NCBI GenBank assembly: GCA_036971615.1
Contig: JAYKKR010000001.1
Location: 2,666,001 to 2,730,000 of the forward strand
Source of the DNA: Amyloporia xantha
Taxonomy: Eukaryota > Basidiomycota > Agaricomycetes > Polyporales > Adustoporiaceae
Direction of reading: 5' to 3'
Length of the DNA: 64,000 nucleotides
Under the pieces are notes generated by a model. That model saw only the letters and a list, made by a program, of their open reading frames with translations. It was not told the DNA's origin and ran no database searches. Positions 1 through 11,389 of this stretch are shown here, piece after piece; positions within the stretch are counted from its first letter, which is position 1, and every line of letters begins with the position of its first letter. Both the position numbers and the translations under genes were made by a program.

Positions 1-24
1 TACTCAATCATATGTGACACCTAG

Positions 25-1053
25 TGGCCAATGCTGGACATTTCGACACAAGGACAGGACATCCATACTTTGCAGGTTGTCCACATGACCCTCGCATTTT
101 GCCTGCATTTCTATGTTCATTCTTCCAATCCGACCCAACGTGTACTTGTCCCAAAGACGCTTGCGGTTCCTCTTGTTCACGTCTCTGAAGCTCTGGGGAT
201 ACCACCCATTCTGACATACGCTGACACCGTATTGTGGAACTGGAAGCGTACCAATCCCCTGGTACATGTATGCATCGGGAACATGGAAATCCTCCATACA
301 TTCTCGCAGACGTCTAGCGAGGAAGCATTCTATCATTTGTCAGCTGCTATAGAGCTTCAAGGCGATTCCATCCTCACCATTGTCAATGCAGCTACTCTCT
401 CCATGCGATCTCATTCCGAACGAGCCATCGAGTCTGTCGAACGTGGACTTATCCATCTTGGTGATTCTATCGAAGACATCATCCATCTTCTCCGGCGGTT
501 CCCATCACGCGTAAATGTCCTTGAGTTCTGTGGTTTTATTCGGCCATGGTGGTGCGGATCACCTGCTCATACAGATCCACTTGCGTGGGCATTTGAAGGT
601 GTTCCCGAAATGGCGAACCTGCTACTCGGTGGTGTATCTGCTGCTCAGAGTCCTGTTATCCACACGTTGGATGCCTTTCTCGACGTTGACCATGAACTCC
701 ATGACCTCGATCGCATTCCCCATCCATCAGCACAAAATCTCGGAGCAGATCGACTATTCATGCCACGAATGCGTCTGTACATGCTACAATCCCACCGGCA
801 GTATATTTCACGCATCAGACCTGTTCGCACCTATGTCAACGCACACCCGGAGTTACTTAATTCATACAACACGGTCGTCAAAGCTTTGCTAGCATTCAGG
901 AGAGAACACTACAATATGGTCACTCACTTCCTACCACGTAACACTGACGTCACTCGAGGTACAGCTGGAAGTGATGTACATTCTTTGCTACGTGCAAGTC
1001 ACGATGCTACACGACGAACAGAGATACGTGGCTGTCATGATAACGTCTGGTAA
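25..1053 (+). CDS. Indoleamine 2,3-dioxygenase, 3' part (5' exons outside window)
   Basis: This haem enzyme opens the indole ring of tryptophan to give N-formylkynurenine, the first step of the kynurenine/NAD route. The frame shows the IDO signatures in order: AVPLVHVSEALGIPPILTYA followed by DTVLWNWK, an AAIELQG segment, FCGFIRPWWCG, GGVSAAQSP, and near the C-terminus FRREHYNMVTHF followed by a TAGSD segment. The His in REHYNMVT aligns with the proximal haem ligand of the family. The frame is closed by a stop at 22-24. The bases just before 25 read ctag, a plausible acceptor, so this is probably the last large exon and the N-terminal domain lies beyond the window edge. Family membership is firm. 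The 5' boundary is inferred, and which fungal IDO subtype it is cannot be told. Confidence 0.9.
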   Translation, partial: WPMLDISTQGQDIHTLQVVHMTLAFCLHFYVHSSNPTQRVLVPKTLAVPLVHVSEALGIPPILTYADTVLWNWKRTNPLVHVCIGNMEILHTFSQTSSEEAFYHLSAAIELQGDSILTIVNAATLSMRSHSERAIESVERGLIHLGDSIEDIIHLLRRFPSRVNVLEFCGFIRPWWCGSPAHTDPLAWAFEGVPEMANLLLGGVSAAQSPVIHTLDAFLDVDHELHDLDRIPHPSAQNLGADRLFMPRMRLYMLQSHRQYISRIRPVRTYVNAHPELLNSYNTVVKALLAFRREHYNMVTHFLPRNTDVTRGTAGSDVHSLLRASHDATRRTEIRGCHDNVW

Positions 1054-2822
1054 AGAAGGGTAAGTGCTATGATAAATTTGCTGTGGGTTTGCTTATAATA
1101 TATATCTACAGCATATCCCAACAACTACATGACAGTACGACACTGAGCAGTTATGTCTCTTTACAAAAGTTGTCTGTCGGTAGCTAGTTTGTTACAATAT
1201 TCAGATTTCGCTGATAGATACTTGCTATTATGCGTCAGAGAAGAAATCCCATATGTCTTTTATGTTAGCTTGGAGCAGATGCCGGCTCCATCAATGACAT
1301 TGCTTCTTTCACTGCTCTCTCGCTGTGACGTCTGACACCTTGCACCATCAACTAATGTTATACGCAATGACTGTATGTGCACTACCTGCAGCGCAATAAG
1401 CATGCATGCTCACATTTGTTGGCAGCATGTTGACCTCCATACCCACCTCCTCCGCATGCTATTCTATGATATCTAGGAAGTTGCCTAGTGACTGATAGAG
1501 GCTTTTCCCTTCGGTCATATATCCATTCTCACTGTAGATATAGCATAACTGAGATATAGTATGCATAATTACAATTCTGTGAACATATGAATCTAATTTG
1601 TTTTGTGATATGTTGCAGGAAATGGATGCAATAGGTCAATCAAGCCTGGCTCGCGACTTTCACATTGGCGTCTACAGGCTCGGCTAACACTCGGGCAGTG
1701 CGCTACTATGTGTCACCTGGCATGTCCGAGAACCTGTTGTACTCGAGGAATCTGAGGTACCCATACTCGCACTCATGTTTACTCTCCCATTGCTCGGCAC
1801 ATATATCTACAAAGCTAGGGATACAACATAGTCAGACACTGTCAAGTCCAGTTCAATTCAGTTTGGCAGATATTTTGGCCGAACTCTGAACCGAAACCAC
1901 ATACTCATGGCTGAACCTGAATCTGAACCTGAACTGAACCTGCTGAATCAGTTCGGACCTTCTGAACCTGTGACTTTCTCAATTGACTAATTTTATTCAT
2001 TTCATACATGCTAGGTGCGCATCTGTGCAATGCGCGGCTGAAGAACTGAGCCTCGGGGACGCTCAGAGCGTGCCATACAAGCTTGCACTCTCTAGCAGAA
2101 TTTTGTTCACTTGCTTTCTGGTGATTTATATATTATCTTATATTAAATCCTCAATATGTTCTCTATCTTGGGACCATATACACTACAAGTGGATCTCACA
2201 GGGAGGTTGAATAAGACTCAAGGTATCATTCAGCCTTGAACATGACCTTCAAAACCAGCTTCATTATTACTTATGAATTGGTAAGTCATTCATAATTCAC
2301 AGCAATGAAATAAACCCACATGCAGCACACAGATATGATATAAACATACAACATTCAATTTTACATCTGCTTTAACCACAATATATCCCATCACGATATA
2401 CTATACAGAAAATGATTATCTTCACTCCCAATATCTACATGTATTGAATTGGCATCATGTAATATGATATAGTATCATAATCACATAATCACCCATTCAG
2501 ACATGCAATAATTGGGAGAGAAGTTATGCAAATACCCTAATGGTGATATTGTCAATTCAATACACACAGAGAATCCTACGACAATTTATGAAGATTTATA
2601 TAAATGAGTCTAGAATTAGACATCACCTCCATAAATCATATACATATATTCCACAACATCTAATTTCAATGGGAAATTTGAAGAAGGTATAATGTAAATC
2701 TTGCTTACAGTATTCCAATCATAATTCCAATATCACAACAACCGGCACATTCGGGCCGACTGAAGTTCAGAATGTATAAATTCCTGCCCCTGTGATCAAC
2801 AAACAACCCCGTTCCACGTACC
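1054..2822. other. Intergenic, AT-rich, no gene recognised
   Basis: Only short open frames without recognisable domains occur here. Between about 1875 and 1975 the sequence is an imperfect run of CTGAACC/CTGAATC units. The rest is AT-rich with scattered TATA-like strings and no inverted repeat that I could see. Confidence 0.5.
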
Positions 2823-3297
2823 ATGCATTCAACATCCTACTTACCTGTCTTTGTTGTGCCACAACACACTGTCATTCATTTTCATACCTTATCTACCAGA
2901 GATCGCTTTCCAGAACATGGTCCAGTCCGTGTCGGCAATGAAGACATCTACTTTGAAGGCATTGTTTGCCGGATTGTAGATCTACAACAATCTCGTGCAA
3001 TACTTGCTATTGCATTGAAATCAGTGAAAGCTGAAGTCTGGATTGCCATACCGTATCAATCTCTGCATGTTAGCCGCTTTCGCCTTGCTTTCCTCACCAT
3101 GAGACGGCATCTTCGCCTACTATCCCCAGACAACAACATCTTACCGTTAGCAGGTTAGTTCTTTCACTAACAGAAATGTTCCAAGTATTAACAGATGTGT
3201 GCAATCTATACTAGACAACGCTATTCACCCACGAACCAACTTCTTAAAACGCCGTCTTGAGATCAAATGCTGCGGCCCGGACAAGATCATACGTTAA
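2823..3297 (+). CDS. Hypothetical protein of 137 aa, two exons
   Basis: I do not recognise this protein. Exons 2823..3153 and 3215..3297 join across a 61-nt intron (gttag donor, tactag acceptor) and keep frame, giving 137 residues ending in CCGPDKIIR. The first exon holds a soluble-looking segment with RVGNEDIYFEGIVCRI and an Arg-rich LTMRRHLRLLSP stretch. There is no signal peptide or membrane helix. It lies in an AT-rich region beside another small two-exon gene on the same strand (3736..4403). The intron fit supports a real gene, but no function can be given. Confidence 0.45.
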
Positions 3298-3735
3298 ACA
3301 ATCTATCTTTGAGATAAGGTATGTCATAAAGATATCATAATATCCACATAAACTGATAAGCACCCTTCATCTTCAGCAGAAATAAGATCAGTGAACTTTA
3401 ATAACTCCCAGTTGCTCTGTCAATATACACTCCAATTCTCCCTGTTTTCTTGAGTAGTACTAGCATGACATCTCTGCTCTGTTCTTACTGGTACAAGATA
3501 TAAATTGTTCATACCGTTGAGAGACATTACACTGTCATTACAGTATCAGACTTGTCAATTATTATTTTCACATGATATAGTTACATATACACTATTACAC
3601 TGCGGCACCAGTTTATACATGTTTACTTGATGGACTTAATGCGGACATACCATTCAGAAAAAGAAATTCCGCATCTGACAATTGAACCTACATCATAAGC
3701 CACACTGTCAATATCTCACTGCGACGTCTCTCTAT

Positions 3736-4403
3736 ATGGATATCCAGCACTACACTGTATTCCTTATTCCAACAGATCTAAAACGTCTACCGTATATGAC
3801 GGAGATGATGACCTTTCCAATTCCTCCTTCATTCCCGAACAAGTCGCTACCGTTCCGTGCAAAGTTACATCCATATCCAGAACTTTTGATGCAATATGCA
3901 CAGACAAATGGCACCTCTGTCCCATGGCGATTCCATGTAAGATATAAATCTCACTATATAATATAGGATCATTGTGTTGTTATCATCATCAGATGAACAA
4001 AACAATATCATGAACTACTGATAGTGGCATCGTGATCATCACTATTCTCTGTCTGTATAACAATACAATGACCCTAAATCATATAATATGTTTCATAAAT
4101 CTCTGTACAATACTGAAGATACTAACTTGGTCATATCAGGAAATTGTATATGTTGAAGGAATCAAAACTCCCCTTGCAAAACCGCTCATTCTCTTCTACC
4201 CAGTCATTTCTCGAGATGGACACCCGTTTGCAATCAATGAATGTGTTCGCGACATACAGGAGGACCACTATGATGATAAAAATCCATGGCTAGGGGATCT
4301 TGTAGTTGCAAAGTATACAGACAGAACATATACAGCGATGATGGATATTTCAGAATCAGACTATATCATCATCAAGTTATACTTACGAGCATGTAGTCCA
4401 TAA
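3736..4403 (+). CDS. Hypothetical protein of 154 aa, two exons
   Basis: I do not recognise this protein. Exons 3736..3936 and 4140..4403 join in phase 0 (ccat|gtaaga donor, atatcag acceptor). The 203-nt intron is long for this window. The product has a Pro-rich N-terminal half (FPIPPSFPNKSLPF), then PVISRDGHPFAINECVRDIQ and PWLGDLVVAKYTD, and ends LYLRACSP. The in-frame start is taken at the first ATG (3736); the frame is open further upstream to 3682 but with no ATG. Together with 2823..3297 it forms a pair of small unknown genes in otherwise empty AT-rich DNA. Confidence 0.45.
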
Positions 4404-6942
4404 ATATCTAGAAAACCTCTTCCTCTTGCATCTTGACAGATACACAAATTGCATCCAATTTTCTATGGCAATATTTTACTCATCAAAATTGATGAGTAAA
4501 AATGTCCATTACATATAAAGCATTCATCCCAATTAAGGTCAGCATGTATACCTCATACCTTTACATATAGTAAGGACATTCAAAAACAACATAAATCAGA
4601 AACCACGAAGAAACAATTTTTGTGATCATTGACACACCGCAATGACAGACAGAATCCACGTGGCCAGGTCTGCCCGGAGGGCCCTTGCTATTTGAATTTA
4701 ATACTATAAATAGAGAACATAACAACTCGACGTTGATTGTTTACCCTGATACGGAACTTAGTCAATGAATCTTTGGACGACAAGAGCAATGCATGAGGCT
4801 AATCTAATCCGTTTACTATTAGAGAGTTCAGACACTATCATCAATGCGGCATACTCACGCTATTGGTATTTCCGGAGCAGCGTTCCTCAGGGCCTTCCGG
4901 ATTACAGCCTCGAAGCATTGCATACCAATTTCAACAACCTTACCGCCTCCTGATCGGCGTTGTTCCTTCATATGAGATACCACATGGCGCAGCTCGCTTG
5001 TTACCTATCTCCCTTGGGCAACTTCTATTTCTCGTCGGGCGCACAGGTAGTCTGTTAGAACACTACGCCGTGGTAATATTCTACATGTCCGGTAGCGATA
5101 TTTCACCTACTCCAAGTTCCGTGTCTAGTACGCGGTCATAGTTCAAAATTCAACATCCATACTTATTGCCATGAGAAAAATCGACGTTGTCTCCCCCCAG
5201 TCCATTCAATACTTACGTCTCTGGCCAGTGTCGCCGACGACCGAAGGAATAGATGCCCCAATTTTTGTTCATATAAAATCATGCCTGTGGTGATCATCTG
5301 CATCTCGAAGACATCTACACATGTACAGCAATTCAGAGGCTGAGAGCATACCTTTACGAAAACATCTCAGGCATCCTAAGACTCCGCCTGCCGATTGCCC
5401 AGATAAAGCGTTTGACAATGAGGTCTGGCCTCCATGGTCTTCTGAAACCACTTGGCGAAAAGAGAAAGAGGGCGAGTCGCACAGCCACCCTCCGCCTTGC
5501 CTCAACCAAATACACTTCCGGCGGGAACGAGCCTCGGAGCATCATGACCAGATGGGCTCGCGGAGGTTATTGCCTGACCAATTCAGTTCAAGTGTGCGCC
5601 CACGCCGGTCTTCTCCAGATGACACATGGCCTTCCAGACGTCCCACCGGGGTGGTTGATTTTTGAAATTGGGGTGTGGCTGTTTCCGGGTCCCACATCCG
5701 AATCTGCCATATGGCATAACATGTAAATAAACATCGCTTACGCGATTCGCAATTAATTTCTGTCTGTCACCGGGAGCGTCCACATTCCACATTCCGATCC
5801 CAATCGACAATTTTATTCGCTGACAGAGGGATATGTACAGTACCTGACACAATTTCCGAAGAAACCACATCCACGAGGTTCAATCCGTCTCAGGCAGCAC
5901 ATGGTCGTCTGGATGTCTTCATTCTGTCAAGGATCGAATCTTGTCCTTCTGAGCCTCGGCGAGAAGATAACACAATCCTGAAGGAGTGTCCATGTCCGAT
6001 CAAGATTGAGTGTCACCGAACATTACAATTGTGTCCGCGTTCCAGGCCCGAATTTGCCTATCATCCGCGAAGCACGGCTGGCAGCTCCGACGTCTAGATG
6101 TTGCCCCTGCTTCAAGATGAAAGATGTGTGTGATCGGCGAAACTCACAATTGAACCGAAACATACATCTGTCCCATCTATGCAATGATCTTACCCAGGGC
6201 ACATGGGCACACGCAGGGCTATCCAATATCCTAGGCATATAGGTACATCTTGGAAATCCTATCAGTTCGGGACAGCCAGGGGTTGTGCATCAATGAACGA
6301 ACACACACAAATTGGAAAAACGGTATTGCAGTCGATGTCTTAGAAGTAGAGAAGGTTGGCAGGACTCACGATGGGGAAAGGGTCGACAAGTTCCGACAGG
6401 TATACTATTCCACAGCATTGGCGATTGAATGGACAGTTGCGTGAAATAGCTCCACACATCTTCTGGAAAGTGACAAGCTTCGAGCGCGGAGATTTGGTTG
6501 CTACGACTGGCAAGCACATTGGTGTCTTGAGCTTGATGCTGCGAAGGAGTCATTGAAATCGTCTGGCTGGAGATAGGTAACAACAGGGTCGGTGCAGTTA
6601 TATCGCCGCCGCTCGAGACCGGGAGCCCATCCGACACTTTCTGCAGTCCTAGATGGCCTCCGAATCGGACCACCTGTCACACAATGATGACATTGGGCGG
6701 ACCAGCTGAGTACTATCTCGGTCCCCACATGTGAGATCCCGCAAGTAACACGCTGTCAGAAACGTGTACATAGAAAAGTATTATCGCTCGAGTGGGAAGC
6801 CGCCCATGGCACACTGCGGTCTGAAATGACGTAATGAACTCAATATATTGTGTGAATGTATGCGTACAATGTCAATTGAGTGAACCGCTACTGTACACTT
6901 GTTCTTTCGTGTGTCTTATCCATCGATATACAGGTTGCCCTT
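4404..6942. other. Gene-poor stretch without a supportable gene
   Basis: There are open frames on both strands (for example from the ATG at 4765, about 5321-5665, and on the minus strand about 6290-6673), but none has a recognisable domain. They overlap each other and no convincing intron chain links them. Base composition shifts from AT-rich before 4.7 kb to more even after 5.2 kb. Relics of an old gene or element cannot be excluded. Confidence 0.4.
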
Positions 6943-8070
6943 CTACTCGATGACCACTCCTCCGTTGATGTGGATGACTTGGCCGCTGGGACAATGCAAG
7001 GTTCAGTCGAATACCCCGCATCACTACATCACACACGCACCTGATGTAGCTCGAATCTGGCGACGCGAGGAAAACGAACGCGGTCGCGATCTCGATCGGT
7101 TGACCTGCACGACCCATAGGCACAGTCGTGCCGAACGTCTCAATCGAGTCCTTCGTCATCGTTGCAGGACTATATGCGCACATTAGCACTGGCTCTTTGA
7201 TGCAAACTGCTACAACAGTAGGCACTCACATCAGTGGCGTCCAAATTGGCCCAGGCGCGACCGCATTACACCTAATTTCCTTGTCGCCCACCAGCTGATT
7301 ACTCAGAGCGCGCATGAAAGCGATGATCGCGCCCTTAGTTGCGGTGTAGTCGATGAGTTCTGGGTGGCCGACGGCCATGTTGATCGACGCATTGAAATTG
7401 ATCGTTGCGCCAGGGCCCAGATGCGGAATGGCGGCCTTGCTGATATAGAAGAAGGAATGGATGTTGGTGTCGAAGGTGTTATGCCACTGCTCGGTGGAGA
7501 GTGTCGGCAAATAAGTGTTCGCGTTTTGCGTGCCGTGATTGAGGACGCTGTGGCGATAGAGTTAGTGAGAGAAGGAATAAGAAAGGGAAGGAGGACACGC
7601 ACAGTGCGTCGAGCTTGCCATGGAACGACAGGTGCTTATTGACGAGCTCGATGCACTGCTCCTCTTTCCGGAGGTCTAGCTCGAGCAGCTGGACTTTACG
7701 CTTGCCATTGGTCTTCTTTTTTACCTCCTCCAATGCAGCCTTGGCTTCCTGCCTCTCCTTAGTGGTGTGCGTCATGGTCAAGTCTGCACCTTCCAGCGCT
7801 GAATAGAGTGGTGCATAAATTAGATAAATGGAGTCCAAAGTGCCATTGCTGCTCACCAAACAGAATGGCCGTGGAGAGCCCGATGCCACTATCTGCACCA
7901 GTGACGATAACACTCTGGCCCTCAAGCTTCCCTGCAGCCTTGTACGGCTTTCCATCAGCGGTCACGTCGTTGAGCGGCTGTGGGTCGAGTTTTGCCTGCA
8001 AGCCAGGTGCGTCGGCTTGCTCTTGGAATGGAGGTTTGTAACCTTTCCGAAACTGCTCAATGTATCTCAT
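6943..8070 (-). CDS. Short-chain dehydrogenase/reductase (SDR), 299 aa, five exons
   Basis: An NAD(P)-dependent oxidoreductase of the classical SDR superfamily. The model complement(join(6943..6985, 7041..7169, 7230..7547, 7603..7798, 7857..8070)) has four introns of 55-60 nt and keeps frame throughout. The N-terminal extension precedes the Rossmann dinucleotide motif TGADSGIG. The catalytic Ser lies in NFNASINM, and the YxxxK motif is YTATKGAI. The C-terminus runs GRAGQPIEIATAFVFLASPD, then SGQVIHINGG. The extended N-terminus with a conserved LDPQPL-like segment resembles the bacterial YhdF/YdaD (general stress 39) subgroup. The substrate is unknown. The gene stands alone with a TATA-like box upstream. 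Confidence 0.92.
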
Positions 8071-8157
8071 GGTGAATAGAAACGGGTGGTAAGAACGATG
8101 TGAATGGGAAGAGAGGAGGTAAAAGTTGGGAGCAACATTGGATGCGCGCAGAAAGGA

Positions 8158-8164
8158 TTATATA
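8158..8164 (-). promoter_or_regulatory. TATA-like box upstream of the SDR gene
   Basis: On the minus strand the sequence reads TATATAA, about 90 nt upstream of the ATG at 8070. That is a plausible distance for a fungal TATA element with a short 5' leader. No transcript data are available. Confidence 0.4.
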
Positions 8165-8622
8165 CTGGGCCGTAGAGACAAGAGAGAGAGGGCGTGGAGG
8201 AAGGTGACGTCAGCGCGTAATGACTTCGTCAGAGACGCGTCGGTGAGCATCTCCTTCGCCCATCACGTGCTCCTGGCCACTCGCGATTAGAAAGGGCAAC
8301 TATCTTGCCTTTCTCGGTAATAAACGTGGCTTACACCACGACCGTATTCAAGTTGTGACAGTGCACGCTTAAGGTATTTGTTGTTTATCTAAGCTCAAAT
8401 TGGTACTACTTAGACCAAACTTATACGATGTAGCGAATCAGTCGAGTTCAGACGGATCAGTGCAGAATTAAATAAGACCCCTCCCCGCATCTGGTGGGTG
8501 AGTAGTACTGGCAATCAAATAAGAAAGGTACGTGGTGTCTGTAAATAGTGTGCGCAGGTGCTGATGGAATGAGACACATACAAGTTATGACCTGCACCGA
8601 CTAGGAAACTAATTATCGCAAG

Positions 8623-11389
8623 TCATCGCAATGATAGAATGAACGTAACGAGATCGACGCTGTCCAGTCCAAGTAAAGACAATTTTGGGACTCGATCCTG
8701 GATCTCCCTCGTAATTGCCGACTGCGTCTGTTCGTCAGTGCGGCTTTCAAAATAGTCATGGAGCCTTGTCAAACAATCCGAAGAAATAAAATTCTTCCAC
8801 TTCTGAAAACCATCCAGCTTCTCCTGACGTATAACCAGGCTCTGAGCCGACTGGGTCATCGCACGACTCAATCTGTGATCATCGCGCTTTTCGCTATCAA
8901 TTTCGCGAGCATCGGACACTAGAACCTCTCGCAGACTGCTGGAGTGGCCGCCTCCAGTCTTCTTCGTTGGACGGTCGACAATCGCTTTGACTTGTATCTC
9001 CGCTACCGTCAGGCATTGTGTCAAGATAGCGCGGGGATCCCCGCACTCGACAGCGCCTTGACTACCAGCAAAGGCACGTATATCCCATTCCGACCGCTTG
9101 CTGTTGAGGATATCTGTGTGCACTTTGTGGAGGTGAACGCGAACTCGACGCGCCTGTTCACGGGTGGCATTCGTGCGCGAGGAGGACAGCCAGCAAGCCA
9201 TCAAGATTTGCGCAGTGAGACTGACATAGGACATCGTGTCGCTGCAATTTTCGTCATTGTCGTAACCGCTCAACATGCTCGGGAGACATGAAGCTAGTCG
9301 TTCGAGTTCTATAACGAGGGGTGCGGTTACGATCGAAAAAGAGCATCGCAATATGCTGATGGACGTACTGTTTATGACAATGTCCTCTCGAAAGAAGTTG
9401 AAATTAGGGAGAATAAGCTTCACAATTTCTCTATGAGAATCGCCACGACCTTGGGTGTCGAGAAGTGAAAGAAGGCTATCGAAGATTTGTGGACACGCGC
9501 CAGTGGCGAGGAGGCGCTTTGCAAGGTCCCGTAGCTCGTCCGGGAATGTCACGACATCGTCTGGTGTTGCAGCAGTGGATCTTCCAATCACGGCTACGAC
9601 CAAGGGCTCCAATTTCGTCACAGTACGAACCCTGTCAACAAATAACGGGTTTGTCGAGGTGAGAATACGACATCTGTCAAATTCCATGGTTCTGGCGCGG
9701 TATACCTCCAGCAGGGCTCTTGCCGCGTCCCTCTGAGAGCTACCGCAGACATAGGGCACGAGGACATTGTCGAAGAAACAAGGGGCATATTGCACCAACT
9801 GCAACGCAGAGTCAGCGGCTGCAAGCAATATCGCGTCGCTTGTGGCCAGATCGGACAGAGAGAGATGTAATGCTTCATATTCCTGCCAATTATGGTATCT
9901 TCCGTAGCGCCATATATATGGCTGGTTTCTGCCAGACAAGTCGTCAACTTCCGCAACGGGATATACTTCAATTTATGGATGGGCATACAGTACTTGAGAC
10001 GGATGTAGCTTGGCAATGAGGCTTGATTTCTTCCTACTGCGGCCGAATAGTGAAGTACCTTCAGTTCGTCTGGGAGTAGAAAAGAAGGGTAATACATACC
10101 GCCTCCCTACACAATCTGTACTTTTTGTGAGGTGCCGTGATGCTAGCCAAGCTGATCGTGGACATGCGATAAGAGCTCTCTGTGCATGTACGTTCCCATA
10201 AGTTTCCATGCACTATCACAATGTGACCTACTAGCATAATACAAGGTGCTTTGAAAATTGTGTGAGCGGTAATGCTGCATCATGTATCAATATATGTGTC
10301 GTCAGCATGGAAAAAAAAGCTTACCGAAGCAAGCACATGACGTTCAGGATCAAGAATGCCTGTGGTGTTTTGTATGGACAGAGTACTGCTACTGCTGGAA
10401 TTACAGCCGTGACGAAGAAGAACGTCACGAATAGTGCCGCAAACCCGGAAACAATGTCCAAAGAGATACAATCAATGTGCAGCAGTCGCAGGGAGAGCGC
10501 AGGGAGAAAGAGAATGAGGGCTGATTGCAAAAGGATGGGAACGAGATTTGCAATGGTAGGGATGCCCCATGAGCGAAATCCACGCGATCTACAGTACCAA
10601 TTGAACACGCTCTGGCGAGGCACGTCATTGAGAGAAGCAGGTTTCGCGTGTTGGTGTAACCATTGTTTGATAGATATAGCTGTGGAGGCTGATGCTAAGC
10701 TGAGTACAAGCGCAATGACAAGGAAAACACCGATGATAGGTTGAACAGGAGTGTCGGCTTTGCGTTCGCGTTGAGTGCACTCCCTTAATGTATGCTTTTC
10801 TTGTGAATCGTTAGTGCCGGTGATTAGTGAGAATGCATCAATGCTGAAGGAGGTGACAGCTGTCGAGAATAGACCAGCCTGTAATGAGCGTTATCAGCAT
10901 AATTGGAGAAGTATCTCATTATCGACATATAGACAAGAAAAGTAAGCAATTTAATGACATGGGGATTTACTTACGAAAGTGAGCATTGCATCAAGCTCTC
11001 TGTCCCGAATTTCGATCATGGACTCTTCGTGTTTCCATACGAGCTTAGCACATTGGGTCCACAAGTCTTGGAATATTCTGCTGGAGCTTTCTTGCCTTCT
11101 GGCGGTAATCTCAGAAGTGGAGATGTCAGCCGATCAACCGTATTTAGTGCCATTAAAACACACCAGCATTCTTTGATAATGTGTGTCATATGAGGACTGA
11201 ACAGTTTCTTCAGCTTTATCACTGGAGCTCTAGAATTTGTGACAATTTCAGACCGTGTAGTATATGCAAGGTCCTGGTCATACTCTGAAACTTGTAACTC
11301 ACCATCGCGATTGCGGCTAGGGTGGCTGTTTGCTCTGGTGCATTGCTTCGAGCTAGACTCGGAGTCGAATTTGATTCGAAAGACTCCAT
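8623..11389 (-). CDS. DUF6535-domain integral membrane protein (multi-exon model)
   Basis: A member of a basidiomycete-expanded membrane family of unknown function. A first exon from the ATG at 11389 (begins MESFESNSTP) runs to a gtgagt donor. A later exon carries LVWKHEESMIEIRDRELDAM, matching the start of DUF6535, followed by a gtaagt donor. The next exon (about 10880-10300) holds the first hydrophobic helix, SIKQWLHQHAKP, then two strong hydrophobic stretches separated by a short loop and the family's CPYKTP end motif. The long last exon (8623 to about 9960) encodes some 440 mostly helical soluble residues. Joins between 9.95 and 10.3 kb are unresolved, so the exact protein is uncertain. 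The gene stands alone. Confidence 0.7.

Noticed and set aside
1875..1975. CTGAACC repeats as a telomere-like tract.
   Set aside because: The units are irregular and short. The fungal telomere motif TTAGGG is not present in tandem.
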